From contig CM037593.1 in the NCBI GenBank assembly GCA_021018995.1, positions 37,089,810 to 37,153,809 on the forward strand: DNA of 64,000 nt, in the 5' to 3' direction. Numbering within the stretch: position 1 is the stretch's first letter; each line of letters starts with the position of its first letter. This DNA is from Chloranthus sessilifolius (Eukaryota; Streptophyta; Magnoliopsida; Chloranthales; Chloranthaceae). The notes below the pieces were generated by a model that was not told where the DNA came from, did no database searches, and saw only the letters and a program-made list of their open reading frames with translations. Positions 9,674-21,839 of the stretch are shown here, piece by piece. A program made the position numbers and the translations under genes.

Positions 9674-12444
9674 GGGTTAATTGCACTGCAGTCTCTATCT
9701 TTTTATGATATTATATACAGGTCCCTGTATTTTTTATTATTTGAAATTCATTCAAATCTTTAGATGTCTTGTACATAAGAGCCCCTACACTAACCTTGGG
9801 TAATCCTACTACTCTTTTCACTTAATTAGGCATAATTTATGTAATGAAAATATCAAATTTGTCCTTCCTTTTTAGAAACACATTCATAGTTTTTGGGTGG
9901 GGCATATACCCTTGACCCATTAAATAGGGTTGAGGGCCAAAGGGTCTGAACGGACTTAAATGTGGGTCCAATGCAGGCCGTTTAAAAAGTTGAGAAATTC
10001 ACAATTTCAAGGTAAACAAGTCCAAACAATCTGTTCTTATAGAACCATCTATTAAAAGCAGAGAGCTGCTAGTGTCACACCATAATTTGCTAATTGCATA
10101 ATAATTAAAAAAGTTGACTGTAGTAATTGGTGTATGCATATTTAAAAAAGTTGATTGTAGTGATCAATGGAGGAGATGAAAGGTGGGTATAATAAAAACT
10201 TAAAGGCAGTGGTCATATGTAGCATTTATTGGGTTGACCGAGCCGATCCACAATCACTCGTTGTACCTTCTCCTCTATTTTAAAAGCGATAAATCGGCAC
10301 TGCAGTCTCTATAAGAGGTGTTTAAAGTTTCGTCAATTCCATAAGACGAGTATCTCATTAGGATAGGGTACCCTTTAGCTCAATTGATGGATCGGTTTGA
10401 AGCTCATTTCAAAAAGAGGAGTACCTCTTCTGGATGGGGATCAAACCATTTTATCTCAATTAATTCTATGTGCACTACAATTGATGAAAAAATATTATAC
10501 CAGCATGAATTAATGAGATTAGCGATTGCATATTGGTTAATAATATGCATACACTAATTACTATAGTCAACTTTTTTTAATTGTTGTGCAATTAGCAAAT
10601 GATGGTGTGGCACTAGCAGCTCTCTGTTTTTAATAGATGGTTCTATAAGAACATATTTAACTGAAACAAAAAAACAAATAAAAACTTAACATAGTTTTAA
10701 CTCTTTAATTTAAATGCTACTAATATTGTTTGAATTTTTTTACCTTGAAATTATGAATTTCTCAGCTTTTTAAATGGCTGGCATCAGACCCACATTTAAG
10801 TATGTTCGGACCCTTTGGCCCTTGACCCTACCCAATGAGTCAAGGGTATATGCCCTACCCAAACACTATAAATGTGTTTTTAAAAATGAAGGACAAATAT
10901 GATATTTTCATTACCAGTTAAGTGAAAATAGTAGTTGAGTTACCTCAAGTTAGTGTAGGGGCTCTTATGCACAAGACATCCAAAGGTTTGGATGAATTTC
11001 AAATAATGGAAAACAAAAGGACCTGCATATAATATCAGAAAAATATAGGGATTGCAGTGCAATTAACCCTATATTTTTCTGATATTATATGCAAGTCCTT
11101 TTGTTTTCTATTATTTGAAATTCATTCAAACCTTTGGATGTCTTGTGCATAAGAGCCCCTACACTAACTTGAGGTAACTTAACTACTCTTTTCACTTAAC
11201 TGGTAATGAAAATATCATATTTGTCATTCTTTTTTAAAAACACATTTATAGTTTTTGGGTAGGGCATATACCCTTGACTCATTGGGTAGGGTCAAGGGCC
11301 AAAGGGTCTGAATATACTTAAATATAGGTCTGATGCCGGCCGTTTGAAAAGCTGAGAAATTCATAATTTCAAGGTAAAAAAATTCAAACAATATTAGTAG
11401 CATTTAAATTAGAGAGTTAAAACTATATTAAGTTTTTGTTTATTTTTTTGTTTCGGTTAAATCTGTTCTTATAGAACCATCTATTAAAAACAGAGAGCTG
11501 TTAGTGTCACACCATCATTTTCTAATTGCACAACAATTAAAAAAAGTTGACTATAGTAATTAGTGTATGCATATTATTAACCAATATGCAATCACTAATC
11601 TCATTAATTCATGCTGGTATAATATTTTTTCATCAATTATAGTGCACATAGAATTAATTGAGATAAAAAGGTTTGATCCCCATCCAGAAGAGATACTCCT
11701 CTTCTTGAAATGAGCTTCAAGCCGATCCACCAATTGAGCTAAGGGGTACCCTATCCTAATGAGATACTCGTCTTTTGGAATTGACGAAACTTTAAACACT
11801 TCTTATAGAGACTGCAGTGCCGATTTATTGCTTTCAAAATAGAGGAGAAGGTATAACGAGTGATTGTGGATCGGCTCGGTTAACCCAATAAATGCTAAAT
11901 ATGGCCACTGCCTTTAAGTTTTTATTATACTCACCTTTCATCTCCTCCATTGATCACTACAATCAACTTTTTTTAATATGCATACGCCAATTACTACAGT
12001 CAACTTTTTTAATTATTGTGCAATTAGCAAATGATGATGTGACACTAGCAGCTCTCTGTTTTTAATAGATGATTTTATAAGAATAGATTGTTTGGACTTT
12101 TTTTATCTTGAAATTGTGAATTTCTCAACTTTTTAAACGGCCCGTATTGGACCCACAATTAAGTCCGTTCGAACCCTTTGGCCCTCGACCCTATCCAATG
12201 GGTCAAGGGTATATGCCCCACTCAAAAATTATGAATGTGTTTTTAAAAAGGAAGGACAAATTTGGTATTTTCATTACATAAATCATGCCTAATTAAGTGA
12301 AAAGAGTAGTTGGGTTACCTAAGGTTAGTGTAAGGGCTCCTATGCACAAGACATCCAAAGATTTGGATGAATTTCAAATAATGAAAAACACAGGGACCTG
12401 CATATAATATCATAAAAAGATAGGGGCTGCAGTGCAATTAATCC
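9674..12444. mobile_element. Palindromic Mutator-like non-autonomous element, 2.77 kb
   Basis: The element starts GGGTTAATTGCACTGCAG and ends with its complement (CTGCAGTGCAATTAATCC). It is flanked by TGATAATAT (9665-9673) and TAATAATAT (12445-12453), a 9-bp target duplication with one mismatch, as expected for Mutator-like elements. The right half is the reverse complement of the left half, with the centre near 11057. Each half is itself bounded by roughly 400-bp inverted terminal repeats, so the repeat order is A, X, A', A, X', A'. The centre reads GGATTGCAGTGCAATTAACCC, a fused terminus. No transposase is encoded; short open frames are shadows of the palindrome. Confidence 0.85.
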
Positions 12445-12453
12445 TAATAATAT

Positions 12454-14279
12454 TATACTATAACGGGAGAGTCACCAATTCTTCCTTATCCACTGGCCCA
12501 TAAAATGAGTGCGTAATTTTTGACTATGATTGTAGGAATATAATCCAAACCGCTTCACTTCAGTCTAAGAATATGACATTAAACTAAAATTGTATAGAAA
12601 GATAAACTCAACAAAACTAATGTTATGTAAGAGTCGGTCTCATCGTCTCAATTGGATACTTCTATTTTGGTACAACTTGAGCACCATCTAACCCTTTGAT
12701 TTGAAGGGCGATGAATCAGCTGCAACGTTAAGATTTGGGTCTATAATGTACGATTTCGAAGGTTGATCATCTACCCATACTAATGATAATCTTGATAATG
12801 GCTGTGTAAGTTAGGTGTTCTTATTACATTTTAGATATTGGGTTTCATTTCAGGACATCTAATGGCTGTGTAAGTGGCTGTTCTTATTGTTTTTTAGATA
12901 TTGGGTTTCAATTAAGGACATCTACCACATTATCCAGGCAAACTAAACTATGAGGTGACTATTTATATTAATTCCTGAAAAATTAATATAAATAAATTAA
13001 TGGCTTCCCGATACTCAATGTATAATTACCGTGACCACTGTGGGGATGTTTTGAAATGAGATTTGAGTTGACTCGGTCAACTAAGTTATTAGACTGGAAC
13101 TTTCGATGGACCAAAAGCCCAAAATACTAAGAAATTATAAATAAAAATTTAAAAAGACCCGACTACCCGGCCATGACCCAGTGAGCCTTAGATGGATTTC
13201 TAAAGCAGTGATCCAGCCCAAAATGTTTTGAAAGAAATTAATATAGGCACCCCTTAAAGAATGAATACCCCCAGTTATGGGCTCGGACCTTGAAAAGTCT
13301 TGTATACTTAGAATTGGATCTAGTGAAGATCCAAATCACTTAGGAAATGACCCATGGACCTTGAACTCATAGGTTTCAATTTTCCTAAGTCGAATTAACT
13401 GGCCCGAAGACCCGACACAGACAAGTGGTTGGCATCTTTATGCCTAATCATTAAAATAATTGAACAAGACTATAGCTCGTTGGGCTTAAGACTCAAAGTG
13501 AGTCTTTAACAAGAAATGAGTGGACCTAAGGTCTTATCCGAAAAATATAAATAAATAAATACCTTTCTTGATCCTCTGATGAGCTTTACGTTGCTCAAAT
13601 CAGAACATTGATCAAAACCTTAGGATATAGCCCGAACCTGGACCGATAGATCGGATAGTTAGAAATGAAGGAGTGAGAATTCTAGGAGAGGATGCTCGCC
13701 TAGGATGCCCATCTAGGATACATTCATTGGATACTCATATAGGATGCTCATTTAGGGGATATCCATATAGGAATTGTCCCCAAATAAATAAGAGGAATAT
13801 TGGTCTACATAGTTGACTCTACTTAGGTAAATTCGTAATATCGTTAGAGAACAGACACCTCGATGCCTTAAATTGCTATTAGAGATGATCGATTCTCTTT
13901 TATCGTCAATAATAAATATAAGTCCCTATTGGACTCTAAACTGAGGTTATACTTAGTATAAGTGTGAACCGACGGGGTCCTTCCTTAGGATAAAGCCATA
14001 AAAATTGAAGACTCAGACTTCGATTTATGATTTGAATGAAATTGATTGATTTGAACAAAATTGATTAATATTAATTGATTGATGGAACTGACTGATAAAT
14101 ATGAATCTTGATGATGTGTGATGTTTGATATTGATGATTGAAATGCTTGTGCATACATTGAAAAATGATTGGTGGACTTTAGAAGTTAAAGTCATCAAAA
14201 CTGATATGAAACTATGTACCAAACAGAATATTGAACTTGAATGTGAAATACGTGGAATGAAATCGAATGGAATAAGGTA
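12454..14279. other. No gene recognised
   Basis: Mixed-composition sequence without coding features. GACCCGAC-type words and long stretches without frames resemble old LTR material, but no TG...CA borders, primer site or polypurine tract could be fixed. Confidence 0.4.
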
Positions 14280-14545
14280 ATTAAATTACCGACTATCTGA
14301 AATTGAATATGAGCCATTGAAAATGGGATTATTGAATATTGAATTCTGAATATTGAACATCGAATATTGAATATTGATTATGAATCTCGAACTGAATGTG
14401 AAACATGAAATACTGAATATTGAAATTAGAGTATTGAATATATGATTGAATAACAAACCTTGAACATGAAAGTTATTAGAATATGAATCCTGAATATTGA
14501 TTTATTGATAACGAATCATGAAACTTTGAAAGTGAAAAAATGATA
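14280..14545. repeat. GAATATTGAATATTGA minisatellite
   Basis: Imperfect repeats of TGAATATTGAA and close variants run for about 260 bp. Part of it (TGAATATTGATTTATTGATAA) is also found near 20891-20930. Confidence 0.65.
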
Positions 14546-14698
14546 CTGTATCGAACTTGAAACCTCGTATAACTGATTGTTGTTCTTGTGAATAGGCTCG
14601 TATGAGCACCTCGCATTTCAGACGAGTTATTGAAATATCAGCTGTATATTGGGTCTCGTTAGACCAATAAGGTTATTGATTATTGTCTTGATTGACTA

Positions 14699-14902
14699 AA
14701 TGGCAAAGAGTGAAATCCTCTGTTTGCGTGATATTGACAATCGAATATTGAATATTGGACCATAATTGGTGTTTGGTATCGCACCTAATTAATTAAAATA
14801 TGGCGAAGAGTGTCATCCTCTGTTTGCGCGACATTGACAATCGAATATTGAATATTGAATCATGATTGGTATTTGGTATCGCACCGAATTAATTAAAATA
14901 TG
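14699..14902. repeat. Tandem duplication of about 101 bp
   Basis: Two adjacent copies each run AATGGC(A/G)AAGAGTG, ATCCTCTGTTTGCG, GACAATCGAATATTGAATATTG, TTTGGTATCGCACC, AATTAATTAAAATATG. The copies differ at a handful of sites. Confidence 0.85.
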
Positions 14903-15013
14903 TTAATAATAAATTAATGAAGGAATAAAATTTAATTATTTAATGATCGACACTTAAATAAATTTATAAAATTTATTGTAAATCTTTGTGCATGTTAATG
15001 TACCTTGTAAATC

Positions 15014-15225
15014 TTTGTGTGCAGGTCAGTAAATGATATAACAAACAAGAATTTAAATAGGAGACTATGCCCATTATATTGGATTCAAGTCTATGGAAAA
15101 GTTCTTTAATAGAATAAGGATTTTTTACGATTAAAGATTTTTTAGTCTGTAAAAATACAGGCTTCAATTAATTTGGATTTCATTATCGGATTTTCAGTTA
15201 TATCATTACTGACCTGCAAAGCAAG
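15014..15225. repeat. Short inverted repeat pair around a 150-bp spacer
   Basis: TGCAGGTCAGTAAATGATATAAC at about 15022-15044 is matched in reverse complement by GTTATATCATTACTGACCTGC near 15196-15218. It may be a small MITE or part of the leader of the neighbouring copia-type element. Identity is uncertain. Confidence 0.4.
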
Positions 15226-15468
15226 AGCATCCATGTCTGCGTGAAGAACAAACCAAGGGGCTCCACCTCACAAGAACTACCTCCTTCAAAGCCACAATTT
15301 TTTTTTTATCAACCCAACAACCTTGTTATCTCTTTCCCCACGGACAATCAAACACGCAAATTTTGAAAACAAAAATTTTCTACATATTAATCCATATCCA
15401 TGTGGTTGCTTAGAAAATCCCTAAGATTGCTCATTTACTCATGCTTTGACCGATCCAACACCAGCCTT

Positions 15469-15480
15469 GCTCTGATACCA
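15469..15480 (-). promoter_or_regulatory. Primer-binding site (initiator tRNA-Met type)
   Basis: On the minus strand this reads TGGTATCAGAGC, the complement of the 3' end of plant initiator tRNA-Met, and it lies 2 bases from an LTR border at 15483. This is the usual minus-strand primer site for plant copia and gypsy elements. Confidence 0.85.
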
Positions 15481-15482
15481 AT

Positions 15483-15986
15483 TGTTGGATCTATCGATCC
15501 GACCATCCAATTATTTGCCCTAGGATCTAGGCGTATGATCAATCAAAATAATATATCTGATTCATAAATTAAAATATGTGTACCTTATCGCAAAGATTAT
15601 AACTGTTGATTCTAGTTGACGCAACATATGCAATTTGAAGTTTTTCCTACAAGGAAGAAGAAGAAGGTGAAAGTGGCTCTATCCGCCTCTCTTGCTACAC
15701 TCTCTTGATGGGAAGATACCAAAAGGCTTGTGTGTTGTGAGCGGGGGATGTCCACCTATATATATATATATATATAGTATGAAGAGTCGCCCTACTTAGA
15801 ATACCGTCCATCAAGGTATTCTAATAGGAATAAGAATCACATGTAAATAAGGAAACCTTGAAGTTTCCTTCAATTCTCAATAATGCCCTCTATTATTTCA
15901 AGCAATTGTAATCCAGGGTTTATAAAATCCTAGCGTGTGTGAGCCACACAAAATAAGAATTTTAAGATTCCATAAAAATTCCAACA
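15483..15986 (-). repeat. Copia-type LTR with adjoining leader, minus strand
   Basis: A 504-bp repeat bordered by TGTTGGA and TCCAACA, next to a tRNA-Met primer site, so it is the 5' LTR of a minus-strand element. Length and TGTTGGA ends fit Ty1/copia. Only an LTR and a few hundred bases of leader-like sequence (about 15230-15468) are seen. No gag or pol follows within the window, so the element is a broken fossil. A short TA run (about 15760-15777) lies inside. Confidence 0.78.
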
Positions 15987-16385
15987 ATACAACCCCGATT
16001 TAACATGGAGTCAATGTTAAGTTAAGCAGATCAAATGCTGGCCTCATATGGGATCATATCGGCCAATATGTATCAGATATGAACCGGAAAAAATACAAAA
16101 AATGCCATTTTGACATTGTTTTAAATATCTTAATAATAAAAGTACTTTTAATATCAACCGATTTGACCGATACGAATCTGATATATCCTATACATATCGA
16201 CTTGAGACTCGGCTGCTATGGCTATCATATCGGTCTTTAAATCCCTGGTGTCTTCTTTCTTGTACTTGGGTATGCGAGTCTTAATGAGACTCTAATTTTT
16301 ATATGGAAGGAGAAAGATTTTTCTAAATTGATCTAATATTGAGAGAACCCAAGTTTATTAAAACTATAATTAGGTCAATCTTAGA

Positions 16386-16760
16386 AAAGGAGCAACTACT
16401 TGCACACAAAATTTGTATCGAGTATTGGGTCCTGTGCCACTTGAAAATTCATCTAAGCCGTTTGATTTGAAAGTCATGATGTAAATATTTTTGGTCTCAA
16501 ATATTGGCATGAAACACGATCTCTAGCTATCGTTTAATTCAAGAGAGCAAAATCATATCATTAGATACTATGGTTGACTCTGCTGAATCAAATGATAAAT
16601 AACATTTTTCATGCCGATCTTTGTTAGTAAAGAATTTTATATCATGGCCTTTCAATCAAATGGCATAGATAGTGTTCCAAGTGACATAGGTCCCAAAACT
16701 ACCAAGTCTTCGTTTTAAGCTATGTGCAATACCATTCTCGTGCAAGTAGTTGCTCCCTTT
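16386..16760. mobile_element. Foldback MITE, family F, copy 1
   Basis: About 370 bp bounded by the inverted repeats AAAAGGAGCAACTACTTGCAC and GTGCAAGTAGTTGCTCCCTTTT. The inside holds words shared with other family members (TTTGATTTGAAAGTCATGAT, GGCATGAAACACGATCTCTA, ATGCCGATCTTTGTTAGTAAAG). Its right part aligns with 49396-49550 and its left part with the sequence before 40592, showing it is an uninterrupted relative of the MITE broken by the 40592-49395 retroelement. No coding capacity. Confidence 0.7.
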
Positions 16761-16774
16761 TACAAAATTAACTA

Positions 16775-17260
16775 TTAAGGCCTCTTTTGGGAGTACATAA
16801 ATTTTCGGAATCTGAGTTGTTGACTCAGATTTATGAGCTTTTCTTATGTTTGAGAGTTTTTTTCCAATTTTTGTATTTTCTGAGTAAAAGCGAACAAATG
16901 ATTTCCGAGCAATACACTTAGAATCACTCAAATTCTGAGCTCAGAAAGGTAAGGCAAATTTATACCTCTAAACAAGGAAAGTTAAAAACATAGGAATCTG
17001 AGTCTTTTCTGAGCTTTCTTATAGAAACCCGAAATTTGGCTAAACTCAAAAACACATCTTAGAAAAGCTAGCAATTTGAGTAAACTTAGAATATGCATGA
17101 TTATGAGCTGACGGATTCTGAGCTTTTCTGGGAAAAACTTAGGCCTCGTTCGGGTGATTTTGAGTTTTTCCCAGAAAAGCTCAGAATATGATACACTACA
17201 ATTTTGGAAGAATCCGAGTTCACTCAGATAGTTTCAGAAAATTCAAGGTTTTTACCATAT
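16775..17260. repeat. Self-similar CTGAGCTTTTCTGGGAAAA region
   Basis: Short words such as GAGCTTTTCT, AAGCTCAGAAT and CAGATT recur in both orientations. Two similar starts, TAAGGCCTCTTTTGGG (about 16778) and TTAGGCCTCGTTCGGG (about 17140), look like transposon ends, but matching right ends were not found. Confidence 0.35.
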
Positions 17261-18630
17261 TCCTTTAATTGCAGATTTTTCCATAAATGTACTAGACACT
17301 TTACAGTAAATCGCTCGCCATTTCCAACTCCGATCTAATTTTCGAGTCCTATGAAAATTGAGCGATAGAGCATCGGTAATCACATCTTTCCCAGGTAGTG
17401 GCACTCAAAAATATCTTCTTATCTTAAGTTAAGGGAGAGCAGCTACGAGGCATCCAGAAAGCCCTTTGGGTAGCAACCAACATTCCATTCGTAGAGGCAA
17501 ACTTTCCTTAGCACAAGCGCTAAGCGATAATAAGACCTTCGCGGCATTCCTTCTCTTATAATTGAGTGAAGGTCATCCCATTCTATGAGCTCATTTTCTT
17601 CAAGCCAGGTCTGTAACTCTTAGTGCCGATATCGAAATCGCGCACTCAATGACTTTCTGGAAAACTCAAAGAGTTGTCTTTAATTTCCTTTTATATTTTA
17701 AGGGTCAAAGATCTAAGGATCCTGCTGGAATCAGATCCATCTGATCAGAGGTCAGTTTTGGTTGTTGGCTGGGTGCCACGCGACACAGTTTTGAGCCACA
17801 AAGTTCCAGATGTTCTGGCCGATAATTCCTATGAAATTATCACATGAAATTTCAACCAAGTCTTTGGTACAGGTCAAGATTTGACCTTGATTTATCCCAT
17901 ATTTTTTTGAGGGTCTTTAGGCACAGGAAATCTTAGCTCTTCAAGGGCTCAGATTTTTGGTGCAACGGGGCAGATCCGTTGCCTTGTGCTACAAGTTCCG
18001 TAAAACTCAAAATATGGGGAGTCAGGATTCAAAATTTTCACTGGGTATTGGAAACCCGTTAATTTATTTATATTAATTTTTTGGGAATTTTTAGAATATT
18101 ATTTCAAATCATTTCGCTCTCGGGTTTGAGAGTATCCTGCCGTGGGTTGTAAGGCCTCCAGGTTTGGGCCATTGATGGGGTCCACTTAGTGGTTCATCTC
18201 ATGCCATAATTTTTCAGATTTTCGACACGGGATGACTCCAGATTGATCTTAGATCAATCGAGATTCCTTTTTCAGGTTCGTCCTATCGATTTAACTTGAC
18301 GAATCATTGCCGGTACTATCCTATTCGCCGGGTACTATTCCCAGCTTAAATCGGGCAATTTCGGGTTAGCTTCGCAAGCCATCCAATTGATTCTAATTTT
18401 TTGGGCATGATTCAATATTTTAAATCATCATTTTATCAGAGATTTATTTTCAAAAATAAAAATTTTCAAATCGTGTTTCGATTAAATTTCAAAACCAATT
18501 TACCAATATTTTTATGGCCTAAATTACTCGAATCTCCAGGATTTCATAGATAAGCGACCGATCACCATTGATCATTCGTGATCAACAATGGTCATGAGTT
18601 CCCAAGGTTTGGAAACTCATTAGGCTACAT
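17261..18630. other. No gene recognised
   Basis: Moderately GC-balanced sequence without credible coding frames. It may be decayed LTR sequence, but no diagnostic border or motif is visible. Confidence 0.4.
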
Positions 18631-18639
18631 GTCAATTAT

Positions 18640-19235
18640 GGTGGTTAAATTTCAATTATTAAAAGTCCTACACTTTATTACACTACATATAGCAATCATA
18701 TTTCAAAATTTCTATACAAGCATCTATCACCAATCAAATTTTCAATGATCAATTCTCATAATTCAAACACATATATTCTGAAAATCAATGATCTAACCAA
18801 TTACATTAGTAAGTCTAACTCATATTATCAAAATCAGATTATTTCATAAATTGTAGGTAACCATAGTAAGTAATTCTATCAAATCTAATTTCAAACATCC
18901 TCATTAAAGCAGTAAATCAAAATAATTTTTCTGAGACATAAACTCACAAACTTAGTTAATATTTGCCAATATTATGCTCATATTATCATATTATTTTTAT
19001 GAAAAATGACAAAAAGTTTATACTACATTATACTTAGCCTTAATTCCTATCATGCATCTATGACCATTCAATTTCATTATCATCAAAACAATAAATCAAA
19101 GTAATTTTTTCTGAGAATTTACATCAGAATTTAATCTAAACTTAGTCAAAATCATGCTAAGATTTTCATTCTTATTTTATGGAAAAGATATAGCAAAATT
19201 TAAGAGTACACTACACATAGTCATACACAATCATT
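18640..19235. repeat. Diverged tandem repeats of about 178 bp
   Basis: AT-rich stretches near 18905-19040 and 19085-19225 repeat the same word order (CAGTAAATCAAARTAATTTT, TCTGAGA, AAACTTAGT, ATGCTMA, ACTACAYTATAC/ACTACACATAG). A weaker third copy lies before them. This is an old tandem duplication or satellite remnant. Confidence 0.45.
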
Positions 19236-19688
19236 ATGCATCTATAACCATTCATTTACATCTATAAACAATTATAAAAAATTTAAAATTCTAGGATCTA
19301 AACTAAACAATGTAACCAACATAACCATCAGACGCCATCTATATAATCCATTTTATTCAAATAAACTAGTATAAAAAATTCAAAACTAGAATTTTTAAAA
19401 CAATGCTAAAGTGAATCAATTTGATCAAGATAATTCATAATGGTGGTATCATATGGAGGAGGAATCATGCTAAGCCTTAATGGCACATGATCTCTATTCA
19501 AACTCTAATTTATCATGATTGCTCCAAGAACAATCATAGGCCATTCGATCATCAAAAGAGCAATGTGTGATCATTAAAATCACACACATTACTCCACATC
19601 TCAGGTCACACAACAGAAATAAAAAATCAGAACCGAAATTATAAGGAAAACTTCATAGAAATAAAAACTTCAAAGCATTTTTGCACTA

Positions 19689-19851
19689 CACTACAAAAAA
19701 TAAGACTATTAGTGGCACCCATAAATTGCTGCTATTAACAAAGAAACTGCCGCTAATACCCTTCCCCCTAATTGTCTTAATAGTTTTTTTGTTAATAGCG
19801 GTAATTTTTTGCTGCAAAAAATTACTGCTAATAATCTTATTTTTTGTAGTG
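19689..19851. mobile_element. CACTA-type MITE, copy 2
   Basis: A 163-bp element with ends CACTACAAAAAATAAGACTA and complementary ATCTTATTTTTTGTAGTG, flanked on both sides by CTA (19686-19688 and 19852-19854), an exact 3-bp target duplication. It shares termini and the AATAGCGG..TAATTTTTTGCTG core with the copy at 8033-8179. No gene inside; the open frames are shadows of the inverted repeat. Confidence 0.88.
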
Positions 19852-19865
19852 CTAGTTCTAGACCA

Positions 19866-20135
19866 ATAATGGACATAGTCCAAATTTGACTGATTTGAAT
19901 TATTGGATGAACTTTCATGATCACAAAAATCACATGCATGACATCCTATAGATTTGGTCTAGCTATGTTCTAGAAATCTTTTAAAAAATTTAACCAAAAA
20001 TAAGAATTTTTAAAGCCTAATTCAAAATTCTTACACTATAATGGACATAGTCCATTCTTGACTAATCTAAACCATTGAATACCCTTGCATGATCATCAAG
20101 TTCACATGCATGACATCCCAAGGTTTAAACTCAAC
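19866..20135. repeat. Tandem duplication with about 172-bp period
   Basis: AATGGACATAGTCCA, then TTGACT, TGCATGATCA/TTCATGATCA and CACATGCATGACATCC, appear in the same order at 19866-19960 and 20039-20130. Confidence 0.75.
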
Positions 20136-20835
20136 TATGCTATAAAAATTCCAGAATTTTAACTCTAAAAAAATTCAAGAAAAATCAAATCTATGGTAAA
20201 AATCCTATACTACTATACTACAAACACCAAAACTATAACTACCACTTTACCTTAGCTTTGTTTCTTAAGTTTGCTGGTTTGCCTTAAGTTTCGTGGTGAA
20301 ATGGGCTGAAATTGCATTCGATTTTGGATATGTGAGTCTAGAGAGGATGGGGAGTTGATTGGTAGTTTTAGATCTTGGATTGGATGGTTGGATTAAGAGG
20401 GAAAATTCATGAAAGAAGTAGGAGCTCTAATGGAGTTTCAAAAGAAGGAAGAAGATGGAAATAGAGAGAATGGAGGAGTCCCCATAGGAATTCGATTTTT
20501 GCAAGGGATGGAGGGGACAAGCTTCAAAATTTTTGGATAAGTGTCCACACCTCACTTCCCAAGCCTCCCACTCTCTCTCTTCTCTCTCCTCCTTTTCCCA
20601 CATGCACATGGCATGGGATGCATGGGATAGTGGACCCCACTTAGGTTCATTTCCCACGACACACTAGGTCTCATATTATCTTTTGTGTACTTCTTTGCCC
20701 TTACTTTTTGTGAATGTAAACTTTTCCAACACATCTTGTAGTGCATGTGTGAGAGTCCATCTCTCACCATAAATTTTTTCAAAGTTTCTCAATGGTCTAA
20801 GATGGGTCAAAGTTGAGTCAACTAGGAAATTAATT

Positions 20836-21005
20836 TATACACTGAACTCCCAGCGTATAATATTGATTTATTGATAACGAATATGAATCTTGAATATTGA
20901 TTTATTGATAACGAATATTGATAAATCAATAAATCAATATTCAGGATTATAAACTGGACTCCCAGCGTATAATTCGGGATTATACGCTAGACTCCCAGCA
21001 TATAA
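20836..21005. repeat. GACTCCCAGCGTATAAT repeats with embedded hairpin
   Basis: The word ACTCCCAGCRTATAAT occurs about four times between 20840 and 21005. Between the first two lies a perfect 19-bp inverted repeat (20891-20909 with 20925-20943, TGAATATTGATTTATTGAT arms). The arm sequence also occurs in the minisatellite at 14.5 kb. Confidence 0.65.
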
Positions 21006-21017
21006 TCGGTCGCATTC

Positions 21018-21025
21018 TATAAATA
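21018..21025 (+). promoter_or_regulatory. TATA box of an orphan promoter-like region
   Basis: TATAAATA is followed by AGGGCCCTACCCCTCCCATTTTCAACACAC, a layout like a plant core promoter and start site. About 800 bp of leader-like sequence follows, with a long poly-C tract at about 21418-21437, but no coding frame. It may be the promoter and R-U5 part of an unassigned LTR; that is an inference. Confidence 0.35.
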
Positions 21026-21839
21026 GGGCCCTACCCCTCCCATTTTCAACACACAATTTTCAGCTTATTCTTTCTGAAAAACTCGAGGTTTGCTCTAAGA
21101 TTTCTAAATAGAATAAGGTTGCACTCTAAGTCTCTGACTCTTAGAACTGCGACTCTCTTCTAGAAGTCTCGTAGAGTAGTCGCAACACGGTGGGGTTGGC
21201 GCACTTGCTTTGATTTTCAAGTTAGTACGGAGGAAAGAAAAAACTAGCCCTAGATCCTTCCCTTAGGAAACCCCTGCCAAAATTTTCAACTTAGATCCAC
21301 CTAGGGCCACGTCCCAATCCCATCTACTTTTCAAAACCACCATAGCCTTAAACCCGATTTGCCTAAGGGAGCCAACAGAGGGTACCCGGGAACGGGGTCA
21401 ATCCTCCTGAGGGATCCCCCCCCCCCCCGCCCCCCGTTTTCTTAGATAGACCAATTTAGGATTAGAAAATCCAAATTAGTTAAAACCCTAGACAATCTTA
21501 GCTGCTAAAGGCGACAAGCCGACGTTTAGCATAGGAGTCCAACCCCAAATCCCGCACCCTAACCTCGCGATCAAGCAATGATGTTTTATAGCGTTGATAA
21601 AATTCAGTAGATGACATTCATGGTTAGGTACATTTAAATACGGTTGCAACTAACAATCTGTCTTTGTAGGTGCATTTTAAATTACCTCCCTATTTATTGC
21701 TTTTATTTTACTTTTACGCCCCCCTTTACAAACAGAGTACTTGTGACTGATTTGGAACTATTTCCGGGATTCGAAAGGGTTCCCAAAAACGCGTACCAAC
21801 AATGGGGATCAACCCCTTTTGTTATTAAGATTATCTAAC

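Noticed and set aside
11560-11799. 79-residue minus-strand frame
   Set aside because: It lies in the Mutator-like palindrome and is mirrored in the other arm; no known domain.
12980-14900. Complete LTR of an unknown gypsy family
   Set aside because: The text looks LTR-like, but no paired borders or primer site could be placed.
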